A stretch of DNA of 60,762 nucleotides from Marinobacterium profundum (GTDB taxonomy: Bacteria; Pseudomonadota; Gammaproteobacteria; Pseudomonadales; Balneatricaceae): the NCBI RefSeq assembly GCF_001528745.1, contig NZ_BCNS01000105.1, positions 1 through 60,762 of the forward strand, read 5' to 3'. The position numbers were made by a program, and so were the translations under genes. Below the pieces are notes generated by a model, which saw only the letters and a list, made by a program, of their open reading frames with translations, ran no database searches and was not told where the DNA came from. This document shows, piece after piece, positions 45,923-55,185 of this stretch. Numbering within the stretch: position 1 is the first letter of the stretch; each line of letters opens with the position of its first letter.

Positions 45923-47712
45923 CCGCTGCAGCCGAGACTCACTCCGAACAGCCTGCAGACAAGCGCGGCGCCTTTCGGCTGCTGAGCAAGTATGTGGTGC
46001 GGGACAAACCGCTGCTGATCAAGGCCCTGCTCCTGTTGCTGCTGGCGACAGCGGCGGATGTGGCTGGCCCCATACTGCTGAAAATCTTTATCGATGATCA
46101 CCTGCTGGTGGAAAATTTCGAGCTGCGGGCGCTGCTGACACTGCTGCTGGTCTATCTGCTGACCCAGATCTCGGCCGCCTGGCTGCGTTATCAGCAAACG
46201 CTGCGCTTTTGCGATATGGCGCTCGGGGCCGTGCTGGATATTCGCGAGCGGGTGTTCGCCCATGTGTTGCGCCTGCCCATGGCCTTCTACGACCGCGCCA
46301 TGACCGGTCAGCTGGTCAGCCGCATCACCAACGATACCGAGGCCATCAAGGACCTGTATGTGCAGTTCCTGTCGGTGGTGCTGACCAACCTGATTCTGCT
46401 GGCGGGCATCATAGTCGCCATGGGGCTGCTCAATGTGCAGCTGATGCTGATTGCACTGACGCTGGTGCCGGCGGTGGTGGCGGTGATCTACGTCTATCAG
46501 CGTCTCAGTGGCGCGGCTGTGGGGCAAACGCGCCAGCTTCGTTCCGAGATCAACGCCAGTATCAGCGAGTCTATCGCCGGCATGGGGGTGATTCAGGCCA
46601 GCAATCAACAGCAGCGCTTCAGTGCCCAGTTCGAGGGGCTGAACAGCCAGTACTACCAGGCCCGCATGCGCACCGTGCGAGCCGGCGCACTCTTGTTGCG
46701 CCCGGCCATCGATCTGCTCAGCGTTCTGGTGCTGGTGGCGGTGGTCTGGGGCTTTGGTCTGCAGCAGGTCGCCGGTGTGGCGGAAATCGGCGTGCTCTAC
46801 GCCTTTCTCAATTACCTGAGCCGCTTTACCGAACCCCTGGCCGAGATCACCCAGCGCTTTAATCTGTATCAGCAGGCCATGGTCGCAGGCAGCCGTGTGC
46901 ATCAGCTGATACAGGAGGGCGAGCAACAATACTCGGCGGGTGATGCCCAGATCAGTGCCGGTGCCATCAGCGTGCGTCAGCTGGATTTCCAGTATCAGCC
47001 GGGCAAGACCGTGTTGAAACGGCTTTCAATCGAGGTGCCGGCCGGCGGATTCTTTGCGGTAGTGGGCCATACCGGCAGCGGCAAGAGCACCCTGCTGAAC
47101 CTGCTGCTGAATTTCTACAGCCCTGGCGGCGGCGAGATCCGGCTGGACGATCAGCCCCTGTCACAGCTGAGTCACGAGGCCCTGCGCTCAGGCATAGGCC
47201 TGATTCCGCAGGAGCCCTTCGTGCTGGCGGCCAGTCTCTACGACAACATTGATATGGGGCGGGGTCTGGGGCTGGCGGCGATTGAAAAGGCGGCGCGCCA
47301 GGCGCATCTGCACAGTCTGATTAAGGCTATGCCGGATGGCTATCAGACACTGCTGGGGGAAAGGGGCACGCGGCTCTCGACCGGTCAGCGCCAGCAGCTG
47401 ATCATTGCCCGGGCGCTGGCGGCCTCGCCGCGCATACTGCTGCTCGATGAAGCCACGGCCAACGTCGACAGCGAAACCGAGCAAGTGGTGCAGCAGGCGC
47501 TGAGCGAGTTGCATGGCAAGGTCACGCTGATTGTGGTGGCGCATCGCTTATCCACCATCCGCCAGGCCGACCGTATTCTGGTGCTGTCCCACGGCGAGAT
47601 TGCCGAATCTGGTACTCACACCGAACTGCTGGATCGTCTTGATGGCCTTTACGCTTCCATGTATCGCCTGCAGCAACAGGCGCGGCGGGTGGCAGAGGCC
47701 GAAGACGCCTGA
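45919..47712 (+). CDS. ABC exporter half-transporter (MdlB-like)
   Basis: A 597-residue half-transporter with six helices and an ABC ATPase. Walker A is GHTGSGKST, Walker B with catalytic Glu is ILLLDEAT, and the signature is degenerate (LSTGQ). With the upstream partner this gives one consensus and one degenerate ATP site, the usual MdlAB/heterodimeric pattern. It is translationally coupled to the upstream gene. Confidence 0.87.
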   Translation: MTAAAETHSEQPADKRGAFRLLSKYVVRDKPLLIKALLLLLLATAADVAGPILLKIFIDDHLLVENFELRALLTLLLVYLLTQISAAWLRYQQTLRFCDMALGAVLDIRERVFAHVLRLPMAFYDRAMTGQLVSRITNDTEAIKDLYVQFLSVVLTNLILLAGIIVAMGLLNVQLMLIALTLVPAVVAVIYVYQRLSGAAVGQTRQLRSEINASISESIAGMGVIQASNQQQRFSAQFEGLNSQYYQARMRTVRAGALLLRPAIDLLSVLVLVAVVWGFGLQQVAGVAEIGVLYAFLNYLSRFTEPLAEITQRFNLYQQAMVAGSRVHQLIQEGEQQYSAGDAQISAGAISVRQLDFQYQPGKTVLKRLSIEVPAGGFFAVVGHTGSGKSTLLNLLLNFYSPGGGEIRLDDQPLSQLSHEALRSGIGLIPQEPFVLAASLYDNIDMGRGLGLAAIEKAARQAHLHSLIKAMPDGYQTLLGERGTRLSTGQRQQLIIARALAASPRILLLDEATANVDSETEQVVQQALSELHGKVTLIVVAHRLSTIRQADRILVLSHGEIAESGTHTELLDRLDGLYASMYRLQQQARRVAEAEDA

Positions 47713-47812
47713 GGGCTGGGCCAAAGGGTTGGGCGCAAGGGCTGGAGGTGCTGGGCCTGGTTACAGGAGGGCGGTGCAGGGCTTGGGAGCAGCCTTTGGG
47801 AACAGAGCAGGC

Positions 47813-49117
47813 TCAGTACGGCGGCGCTTCCCTCAGTCTGTCTGCCAGTTGACGCAGCCGCAGTCGGTCCGGCTCGAAGCGCAACGCCTGTTCGGCGCGT
47901 GCCAGCGCCCGGCGACCATGCTCCAGGCTGATTTGCTGCATTTCACCCGGGCCAGTGGCGGCAAGGGTTTCAAAGGCTTTTTGCAGTCGTATGGCCACTT
48001 CCAGATTGGCGGCACCATCGCGGGCAATCGGGTCGAAGGCATCGTCAAACAGATCCTGCAGGGCGAGTTCCGGTACGCTAACCCGGTCATACAGGGTACT
48101 GCAGCGCTCGTCGTCGTCCACAGGTGTCGCCCAGAGCGCAAACAGCCGCACCAGCGAGCCAATCACATCGATGGCGGTCCCTGGATCATTCACCGCCGGC
48201 GACAGTGCCCGGCAAGCAATTTCCGCCAGTACGATCAGGCCAAAACGCGGGTCTTCATCGAAGGTGCGTTCGGGCTGAACGCGAAAGGCGGCGGCAATTT
48301 CCGCGTCGTCCCAAGGCTCTGGATCCTTGTCCGATGGGGCTGCGCCGGATTCTGTGTCTGGTACCTCTGTTGTTACCTGTACCAGGGGCCGACCTGGGCC
48401 GACAAAGTTTCCGGGCAGGCTGGTCAGGCTGATATGCAGTTGCGACTTTTCAGCCAGCGCCTGCAGCGCTGCCAGATCCACGATCTGCACATAGCCAATG
48501 CTGTCGCTGAACACCGCCTGTGCGCCGGGTTCAAGCGGTGTCACCGCAATGCCCCTGAGGGTGGGCGAGCAGCGTCGGCGCTGCAATGCCGTGGCGGCGG
48601 CCTTTTCTGCCTTGTGTACTGTGCTGCCCAGGCGACCCAGGCGGGCGATGGAGTCCACCCAGCGTACGAAGGTGATGATAACGATGGCAAACACCAGCAG
48701 GGTCAGAATGAAGAGGGCAAAATAGCCCGCCTTGCCGTAGTAGCCATTCTGCAGGGCAATGAGGGCGACGATGCTGAAAATAAAGGCACTGATAAAGGCG
48801 GAGAGTGCGTTCTGGGATCGGTCGTCCGAGATCACCAGGGTAAAGGTACGTGGTGTGGCGGTACTGCTGGCCGAGGCGTAGGCCGATACCATGGAGGCGA
48901 CAGCGAAGGTAGCGATGACCAGCATGCTGGAGGAAATAATGCTGAGCAGTGTTTCAATCGAATCCGGTGAAATACTCGGCACCAGGGCCGCAAGGCCGGC
49001 GTAGTCGGCCATTTTGGCAACGAAGACCCAGAGGATCGACAGCACGCAACTGAGCAGCGGCTTGACCCAGAGGCGCTCGCTGATGCGGTTGAACAGAAAC
49101 CTCAGGCGATCATTCAT
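47813..49117 (-). CDS. DUF2254 membrane protein
   Basis: A 434-residue inner-membrane protein with about four N-terminal helices (20-165) and a soluble C-terminal part, matching DUF2254, a family without an assigned function. SPAVNDPGTAIDVI is a recognisable conserved stretch. A 479-codon frame on the opposite strand is its antisense shadow. It stands alone, convergent with the ABC exporter. Confidence 0.82.
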   Translation of the reverse strand: MNDRLRFLFNRISERLWVKPLLSCVLSILWVFVAKMADYAGLAALVPSISPDSIETLLSIISSSMLVIATFAVASMVSAYASASSTATPRTFTLVISDDRSQNALSAFISAFIFSIVALIALQNGYYGKAGYFALFILTLLVFAIVIITFVRWVDSIARLGRLGSTVHKAEKAAATALQRRRCSPTLRGIAVTPLEPGAQAVFSDSIGYVQIVDLAALQALAEKSQLHISLTSLPGNFVGPGRPLVQVTTEVPDTESGAAPSDKDPEPWDDAEIAAAFRVQPERTFDEDPRFGLIVLAEIACRALSPAVNDPGTAIDVIGSLVRLFALWATPVDDDERCSTLYDRVSVPELALQDLFDDAFDPIARDGAANLEVAIRLQKAFETLAATGPGEMQQISLEHGRRALARAEQALRFEPDRLRLRQLADRLREAPPY

Positions 49118-49148
49118 GATCAGTCATTTTGCGGGCACCCGTTGAATG

Positions 49149-49337
49149 CTATTAACCTGGTGGACAAATAGGTTCCCTCCCTATTTGTCCGTCACGCCAG
49201 AACTCTTTAGCCTAAAAGATTGGGCGCAAGTGCATGGACTTGCTGGCCTTCTTGGGGACGAAGAGATGGCGTTCGCATTGGCCTGCGGCCAATGATGAAG
49301 CATCCCAGCTTCATGTATTAACCCGCCGGGCTAATAG
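49149..49337. repeat. Family C structured repeat, copy 3
   Basis: About 189 bp. Its stems are GGACAAATAGG/CCTATTTGTCC (perfect 11 bp), CAAGT/ACTTG, GCATTGGCC/GGCCAATG and GAAGC/GCTTC, with the end dyad CCCGCCGGG. Its ends begin CTATTAACC and finish GGCTAATAG, a terminal inverted repeat of about 15 bp with mismatches. Confidence 0.75.
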
Positions 49338-49380
49338 CTACCCGAAAAGCGTAGCAGGCGGTTAGGCGCCTGCAGGCCTG

Positions 49381-50343
49381 TCAGTCATCCTCTTTTGCGA
49401 TAACGGTGGGTATGGCCTTGAGATAGGCCGCAATGGCGTGGCGGTCACTGGCCGCCAGTTTCGATGTGTTCTCCACCACTTCGGCCATGGAGCCACCAAC
49501 CACGTCGTAGTCGGGGGTAAAGCCGGAGGACAGATACTCGGCGATATCGGCTTTGTCCCAGTCGCCAAAGTCGCCCGCGCCTGGGCTGATATCGGGAATG
49601 CTGCCCTCGCCATCGGGGTTGGCGGCGCCACCGAGCCATTGGCTGTAGTCAGTACCGCCAAGGATATTGCGTGGCGAATGACATTCACCGCAGTGCCCAG
49701 GGCCTTCGACCAGATACTGGCCGCGCAGCAGCTCGGGATCCTCAGTGTCCAGGTCGATCACGGGGCCAGGGCGCAGATAGAGTTGCTTCCAGAGCCCAAG
49801 GGCTCGGCGCACGGAAAAGGGGAAGTCGAGTTGGTGCGACTCATTGGGCCGGTTGACGGCAACCTGGGTGTCGATAAAAGCCTTGAGGTCAGCGACATCC
49901 TGCAGGCTCATGCGGGCGTAGGAGCTGTAGGGAAAGGCTGGATAATAGTGTTGCCCCTGGGGTGACACGCCTTTTAGCAAGGCTGTGGCAAAGTCTGCGT
50001 CTGACCAGGAACCAATGCCGGTCGCCTTGTCGGGGGTTATATTGGGCGCCACAAAGGTGCCAAAGTCGGTGCTAAAGCGCATGCCGCCACTGAGCGGCGG
50101 GATACTGTCGGTATCCGGCTGTTCGTAGTCCGGCGGCATATGGCAGGAGGCACAGCCACCGATATGAAAGACACTGGCGCCGCGCTCTGCGTCACCGGGC
50201 CCGGTATCACCCGCCTGGGTATCCGAGCCTGTGGCCATAGCCAGGGCCTTGGCCGAGATGGCGGGCTCGGGTGCGCTAAGCAGCCAGAGTCCGGCGGCGA
50301 TGCCCGTTGCGACCAGCGTGGCCACTTTCAAGCACAGTTTCAT
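49381..50343 (-). CDS. Diheme c-type cytochrome
   Basis: A 320-residue periplasmic electron carrier with a signal anchor (about 6-30) and two haem-binding sites, C64-A-S-C-H68 and C218-G-E-C-H222, resembling the cytochrome subunits of membrane dehydrogenases. No dehydrogenase is adjacent; the cytochrome c' gene lies about 106 bp upstream. The start MKLCLKV (50343) with AGGA is preferred over codons further upstream. Confidence 0.85.
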   Translation of the reverse strand: MKLCLKVATLVATGIAAGLWLLSAPEPAISAKALAMATGSDTQAGDTGPGDAERGASVFHIGGCASCHMPPDYEQPDTDSIPPLSGGMRFSTDFGTFVAPNITPDKATGIGSWSDADFATALLKGVSPQGQHYYPAFPYSSYARMSLQDVADLKAFIDTQVAVNRPNESHQLDFPFSVRRALGLWKQLYLRPGPVIDLDTEDPELLRGQYLVEGPGHCGECHSPRNILGGTDYSQWLGGAANPDGEGSIPDISPGAGDFGDWDKADIAEYLSSGFTPDYDVVGGSMAEVVENTSKLAASDRHAIAAYLKAIPTVIAKEDD

Positions 50344-50449
50344 GGGATGTCCTGAATGTCGGTCGTGATGTGGCGCTGTTGACAGACTCGGCAAAGATGC
50401 CCTGGGAAGGGGCCTGGGCATCTCGCCTGAGAAACGCGGTTATTCTGCG

Positions 50450-50932
50450 TTACTTGTCTTCTTTCTTGGCGCGGAAATCCTGGTGGCAGCCTTTGCAGCC
50501 GTCACCGACGGCCTTCATGCCACCCCTGAGGCTGGCAAGATCCTTGCCTGCCACTGTGGCGAAGGTTTCCAGTGCTGCGGTAAGGTCGTTGTGCTTTTCG
50601 GACACCTTGGGGTAGGTGGTCCAGATTTCCGGCAGAGCGCTGGTCACTTCCTCAAGGCCGGCATCGGCCTTGCTGCTGCCCTGAGGCCACATGGGACTGG
50701 TGTTCATCTTCGCCAGCGCCAGCAGGTTCTGTGCGGCATTGGCGGCAATGTCTGCGTCGTACTCGGTCTTGCCTTTGGCCATTTCACCGACCAGGCCAAG
50801 GTTAAATGAGTACAGCTGCATAAAAGATTGCCGGGCTTCGATGATTTTCTCGACTTCCTCTGCGAAAACGGCGCCGCTGCCAAGTGCCGATACGATTACC
50901 AGCGTTGCGACAATTCCCTTTCGTTTGATCAT
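50450..50932 (-). CDS. Cytochrome c'
   Basis: A 160-residue periplasmic protein with a signal peptide (about 1-24), a four-helix-bundle-like mature part and the haem site CKGCH near the C-terminus, the hallmark of class II cytochromes c. Such proteins bind NO or protect against it. It is probably transcribed with the diheme cytochrome downstream. Confidence 0.88.
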   Translation of the reverse strand: MIKRKGIVATLVIVSALGSGAVFAEEVEKIIEARQSFMQLYSFNLGLVGEMAKGKTEYDADIAANAAQNLLALAKMNTSPMWPQGSSKADAGLEEVTSALPEIWTTYPKVSEKHNDLTAALETFATVAGKDLASLRGGMKAVGDGCKGCHQDFRAKKEDK

Positions 50933-51184
50933 TAAAGCTCTCCAGTGATTTAGGGGGTATAGCGAGTATAGGGCCCGGTGGCATGAACAAATGCCAAGTT
51001 ACCTTGAAACAGCGAAAAAGTCCCTATTGGGCTTGGAGTGTCTTGCGGAGTTTGGCTGTTGCTGGGTGAGGCGTGGAGGTCATGCGGCTGCCAGCGGCAC
51101 TGAGGGCCAGGTAGCCTGAACAGTAGAAACAAAGTCGGGCGCTGATGATGCCTGTTCAGCGCCCGCGGGATTTACGGCGACCGA

Positions 51185-51628
51185 TCAGGGACAGGTCCAC
51201 TGCTTGATTCTGTCCTGGGAAATTTTTACGGCGTCGTCGCTGAAAATTTCCGGATAGCGGATGATCACGGCTTCCAGCGCATAGTCTGCCAGACCCATAT
51301 CGACGAGGCTGCTGTAGCCTTCGGGCTCGGCCGGGCGGTTGATGGCGCGATCAACGGCGCTGATGATACCGTGGCGCTTGATTAGCTGCCAGGTGCTGGA
51401 GGCGCGGGTCTTCTTGCCGTTTTTGGCGCTCAGGACTTCTTCATAGGCGTAGATGGCGCTTATGGCATCTTTTTCTGCCTCTGTTTCAGTCTCGTAGGCG
51501 TCGGCCCGCAATTGCACGGCCCGCTGCTTGGCTTCCATCGCCAAATCATCTCTGCCACGGTCGGCGCAGTTTTTGGCAAATATTTCACATTTTTCTGGTG
51601 TCTTTATATTCCTGACTCTGTCGTCCAT
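51185..51628 (-). CDS. Conserved hypothetical protein, 147 aa
   Basis: A charged, mostly helical cytosolic protein without a signal peptide, belonging to a conserved family of unknown function; stretches such as RASSTWQLIKRHGII and AVIIRYPEIFS look conserved. Hydrophobic segments are absent. No partner is evident from the flanks. Confidence 0.72.
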   Translation of the reverse strand: MDDRVRNIKTPEKCEIFAKNCADRGRDDLAMEAKQRAVQLRADAYETETEAEKDAISAIYAYEEVLSAKNGKKTRASSTWQLIKRHGIISAVDRAINRPAEPEGYSSLVDMGLADYALEAVIIRYPEIFSDDAVKISQDRIKQWTCP

Positions 51629-51981
51629 ATTTGTATTTCACCCTGTGTTGGCAGATGCCGACAATAACGTCGACAGAGCAGCGTTGCTCACTGACGCATA
51701 TCAGCCTGTATCGCATTATTTCCCCTTGGCACTTTTTTAACTATACGGAGATTAGCTGCGCAATGCAGCCAAAGGCCTGAGTTCTGCCAGATTAACTGTC
51801 TCCGGGACAGGGGAGTAACGGCAGAATATTTTAACTGGCCCAGGGTTGGCTGGTCTTTAGCAGGGGGAGTCAAAGTGATGCCGGCAAGTTTTCGCGGGTC
51901 TGCTGCCGAACTAAATGCGATTCGTGCAATCTATTGAATCTGCACCGGTAATTAACTTGTTGTACGGAGCCTGGAACAGAC
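51629..51981. other. Intergenic stretch without assigned features
   Basis: Between two divergent small genes these 353 bp show no convincing coding frame and no strong inverted repeat. They presumably hold both promoters. Confidence 0.3.
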
Positions 51982-52287
51982 GTGAAGGCATTACTCTACA
52001 CCCTGACACTGCTGCTGTTTTCGCTGGGCGCAGGCGCATCCGAGCATGCTCATGACGAAGCATTGCCGGCGAGCCATGCTGATTTCAGCACGCTGTCTGC
52101 GGCTATTGATCCTGCGGCTTCAAGCGGTGCGGATAGGGTTTTTGTCGCCGTTGTATTGATCAGTCTGTTCGATCTGCCACAAGCATTGTTTGCGTTCAAA
52201 TGTCAGGCCGCCTGCGGCTCCTCGACAGGCGCTCTTCATGCCATACGCGCGCCCCCTGCCTTTTCGGCATTCTTTCCAAGCGTTTAA
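51982..52287 (+). CDS. Possible small secreted protein
   Basis: A 101-codon frame opening with GTG. It encodes a good signal peptide (MKALLYTLTLLLFSLGAGA) followed by a His-containing segment SEHAHDE and a second hydrophobic stretch, with CGGAG upstream. No family is recognised. The C-terminal third is low in character, so a frame error or a chance frame is possible. Confidence 0.35.
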   Translation: MKALLYTLTLLLFSLGAGASEHAHDEALPASHADFSTLSAAIDPAASSGADRVFVAVVLISLFDLPQALFAFKCQAACGSSTGALHAIRAPPAFSAFFPSV

Positions 52288-52370
52288 CAGCTATAGCTTC
52301 ATTTTTATTGATTCCATTTATTTTGGGGTGGCGCCTGCACGTCTGCAGTTTGTTGCCTTTGGGGGATTGC

Positions 52371-52685
52371 ATGATTACTTCAACTCTTTTTCGTCATGGC
52401 GTGAGTGATGCGCCTGCAAAACAGCAGATTAGTCACAGGCTGCAATGGCTTGCCGCTGCTGCGCCACAGATTACCCGCGTGGATATAGTGCTGGACCAGG
52501 TGCCTTATGGTGGGCGTCCCAAACATTTGTATCAGTGCCATATTTCGATGCGTGCCGCCGGGCGCAAACAGTGCGATGTGTACGTGAATAATGGCTCTAT
52601 TGGTCTTGCGGTCGCGGATGCCTTCGATCAGATAGGCAGTCTTATCCGTAACAGACATCCCGATAATCGTGCGCTGGTCCGATAG
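52371..52685 (+). CDS. HPF/RaiA-like ribosome-associated protein
   Basis: A 104-residue protein whose pattern (alternating strands and two helices, RVDIVLDQVPYG...YQCHISMR...DVYVNN...AVADAFDQIGSLI) fits the HPF/RaiA (S30EA) fold that binds idle ribosomes. It lacks the very basic surface seen in many homologues, so the role is tentative. GGGGGA precedes the ATG. The protease gene follows within 50 bp. Confidence 0.6.
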   Translation: MITSTLFRHGVSDAPAKQQISHRLQWLAAAAPQITRVDIVLDQVPYGGRPKHLYQCHISMRAAGRKQCDVYVNNGSIGLAVADAFDQIGSLIRNRHPDNRALVR

Positions 52686-52732
52686 CCCAGACTGTACGTA
52701 TGAATATTTTGATGCACAGGAGTATCTCTACA

Positions 52733-54088
52733 ATGACGCGTAAATTCAGGTACATGCTGATTCTGATGCTTGGCACCCTGTCGAGCTTGAGCATGGCGGG
52801 CTGGCCGATGGCGGATGGGTCAGGGCGCGAGCTGCCGTCGCTGGCTCCGATGCTTGAGCAGGTTAATCCGGCGGTGGTGAATATCTCCACCTACACCAGC
52901 AAGCAGCAACAGCAGAATCCCTTGCTGCAGGATCCATTCTTCCGGCGCTTTTTCAATATTCCCGATGAGCAGGCAAGGCCGCGGCCAAGGCGCCGCCAGA
53001 CCAGTGCGGGCTCCGGTGTGATTGTCGATGCAGCCAATGGCTCCATTATTACCAATTTCCATGTGATTAAAGGAGCCGATGAAATTCAGGTATCGCTAAT
53101 CGACGGCCGCACATTTGAGGCGCAGCTGGTGGGTGGCGATCCCGAGGTGGATATTGCGGTGCTGAAGATCGAGGCCGATGCCTTGACCGCCGTGACTCTG
53201 GCGGATTCGGATAATCTGCGGGTAGGCGACTTCGTAGTCGCCATTGGCAACCCCTTTGGGCTGGGCCAGACCATTACCACCGGTGTGGTCAGTGCACTGG
53301 GGCGCAGCGGGCTTGGGATCGAGGGCTATGAAGACTTTATCCAGACCGATGCCTCCATCAACCCTGGCAACTCCGGCGGGGCTCTGGTGAACCTTCGTGG
53401 TGAGCTGGTGGGGATCAATACGGCGATTATTGCCCCTGGCGGCAGCAGCGTGGGTATAGGTTTTGCCATACCGGTCAATATGGCCCAGGCCAGTGCGGCG
53501 CAGATTCTTGAGCACGGCGAGGTCAAACGAGGCCAGATCGGCGTTGCAATTCAGGATATGACGCCTGCGCTGCAAAAGGCCTTCAAGCTGGCCAATGGCC
53601 AAAAGGGTGTGCTGGTGACCGATGTGAAGAAGGGTTCCGAAGCCGACAAGGCAGGACTGGAAGCCGGGGACCTGATCATGGCCGTTAATGGCCAGGCAAC
53701 GCCAAGTACCGGTCAGCTGCGCAACAGCATTGCCTTTAGCGATATAGGCGAAACCCTGACGTTAAAGGTATTGCGTGATGGCAGAACCCTGACGCTTGAA
53801 GTCGATGTCGGTGAGTCGGCGGACTGGGCAATCAAGGCTGAGCATCCACTGCTGCAAAATGTCATGCTGCAGCCCAACCCTAAGGGGCCAGGGGTGCAGA
53901 TCAAGGCGCTGGCGCCGGACTCAATGGCGGCGGCCAATGGCCTGCGTGCCAATGATGTCCTGCTGAGTGTAAATCGCATCAGGGTCGACTCGGCAGAGGA
54001 TATCGCCCAGGCGTTGCAGAACAGCAAGGATCCCGTGCTGTTACAGGTCGAGCGGGGTGGCGGTGTGTTTTATCTGGTTATTCACTAA
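52733..54088 (+). CDS. DegQ/DegP-type periplasmic serine protease
   Basis: A 451-residue Do-family protease with signal peptide (about 1-22), a trypsin-like domain with catalytic triad H110, D140, S214 (NPGNSGG), and two PDZ domains (about 255-345 and 365-450). It degrades or refolds misfolded envelope proteins. The start at 52733 is chosen because AGGAG lies ten bases upstream and the signal peptide begins there; Met codons at 52700 and 52712 are alternatives. A terminator follows. Confidence 0.92.
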   Translation: MTRKFRYMLILMLGTLSSLSMAGWPMADGSGRELPSLAPMLEQVNPAVVNISTYTSKQQQQNPLLQDPFFRRFFNIPDEQARPRPRRRQTSAGSGVIVDAANGSIITNFHVIKGADEIQVSLIDGRTFEAQLVGGDPEVDIAVLKIEADALTAVTLADSDNLRVGDFVVAIGNPFGLGQTITTGVVSALGRSGLGIEGYEDFIQTDASINPGNSGGALVNLRGELVGINTAIIAPGGSSVGIGFAIPVNMAQASAAQILEHGEVKRGQIGVAIQDMTPALQKAFKLANGQKGVLVTDVKKGSEADKAGLEAGDLIMAVNGQATPSTGQLRNSIAFSDIGETLTLKVLRDGRTLTLEVDVGESADWAIKAEHPLLQNVMLQPNPKGPGVQIKALAPDSMAAANGLRANDVLLSVNRIRVDSAEDIAQALQNSKDPVLLQVERGGGVFYLVIH

Positions 54089-54606
54089 TTGAGCTAACCC
54101 AAGGCAGCGTGAAAAGGCTGCCTTTTCATTTTTGGCCCGGGTCTTGCTTGGTATTAGTAAATGCTAAGCCATCTGGCCACAACCAGGCTAAATAGGGCCT
54201 GAGGATGCGTCTTTAAGTGGCTTAACTGATTGGAATCAAGATGTTAGGCTGTGTGTCAGGGTATTGAAACGTATTTGGGTCTCTCTCGATATGTATCGCA
54301 TTTTGCGAACAAGGCCAATCGATTAAGAACTATATTGTTTGGTATCCGGAGTGCAAAGAGGATAGTTTTGTACTTGTTTGTGGCGACTAGGTGATGTGAG
54401 CAAAATGCATCCAGGAGTCGCCACGGTTTTGTGCAGATTGCTGCTCAAACTGGACAAGCATGTATCCATGACAGCCGAGAGATGGATATCTCGCACCTGA
54501 ATAAGGCTAGAGATAAGGGCGAAATGCCTTTAGCGGGATGGACAGTCACAATAACTTGGCCTGCTGCAGCGGTTATTGCAGATAAAGGCAGTCACGGAGC
54601 AAAGCG
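54089..54606. other. Intergenic stretch, terminator then promoter region
   Basis: The 518 bp begin with the protease terminator at 54101-54132. The rest has no convincing gene and should hold the promoter of the response regulator; no clear box was identified. Confidence 0.4.
54101..54132 (+). terminator. Rho-independent terminator of protease gene
   Basis: AAGGCAGC (54101-54108) pairs perfectly with GCTGCCTT around an eight-base loop, followed by a T-rich tail. Confidence 0.8.
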
Positions 54607-54987
54607 ATGAATAAGCGAATTATGGTGGTTGATGATCAGCCCGACCTGCGAAGGCTGGTTCGCCTATCTCTTGAAATAGGTGGATACGAGGTGCATGAGG
54701 CAGCAAGCGGTGATGAGTGCCTGCTGCGCGTCGCCGAAGTAAATCCCGATCTGGTGCTGCTCGATGTGATGATGCCGGGGCAGTACGATGGCTTTGAAAC
54801 CTGTCAGCGTCTGAAGCAGCAGATGCCATCACTGCAGGTCGTCATGCTCAGTGCGAGGGCGCAGCAGGGGGACCTGGACGTCGGTAACCTGGTGGGAGCC
54901 GATGGCTACGTTACCAAGCCGTTTAGCCCGCTGGCACTGAAAAAGACGGTCGATGAGATACTGGGCGCTCTGGAAGATTCAGCCTGA
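54607..54987 (+). CDS. Single-domain CheY-like response regulator
   Basis: A 126-residue receiver with the acidic pair DD (9-10), phospho-acceptor D53 (LLDVMMPG) and the conserved Lys in TKPFSP. It has no output domain, so it acts by protein contact or as a phosphotransfer intermediate. The histidine kinase gene follows 198 bp downstream on the same strand and is its likely partner. Confidence 0.9.
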   Translation: MNKRIMVVDDQPDLRRLVRLSLEIGGYEVHEAASGDECLLRVAEVNPDLVLLDVMMPGQYDGFETCQRLKQQMPSLQVVMLSARAQQGDLDVGNLVGADGYVTKPFSPLALKKTVDEILGALEDSA

Positions 54988-55185
54988 GTTTTTCGCGGCC
55001 GCAGTAACTACAGACCAGTGGTGGCCAGCAGGCAGCGATCTTGTGTGGCCAGGCTATAGAGCCTGAGCGCCGATTCTTTATAGTTGTCAGATGCACAGTA
55101 CCGTTTGGCCGTACGCCCCCGCTTGACCATGCTGCGGTTAGAATTCGCTATGCCGTTAAGTCGAGCCTGAACGAGGGAGATTGCA

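Noticed and set aside
47531-48970. 479-codon plus-strand frame
   Set aside because: It overlaps the end of the MdlB-like gene and runs antisense to the DUF2254 gene, with no recognisable domain.
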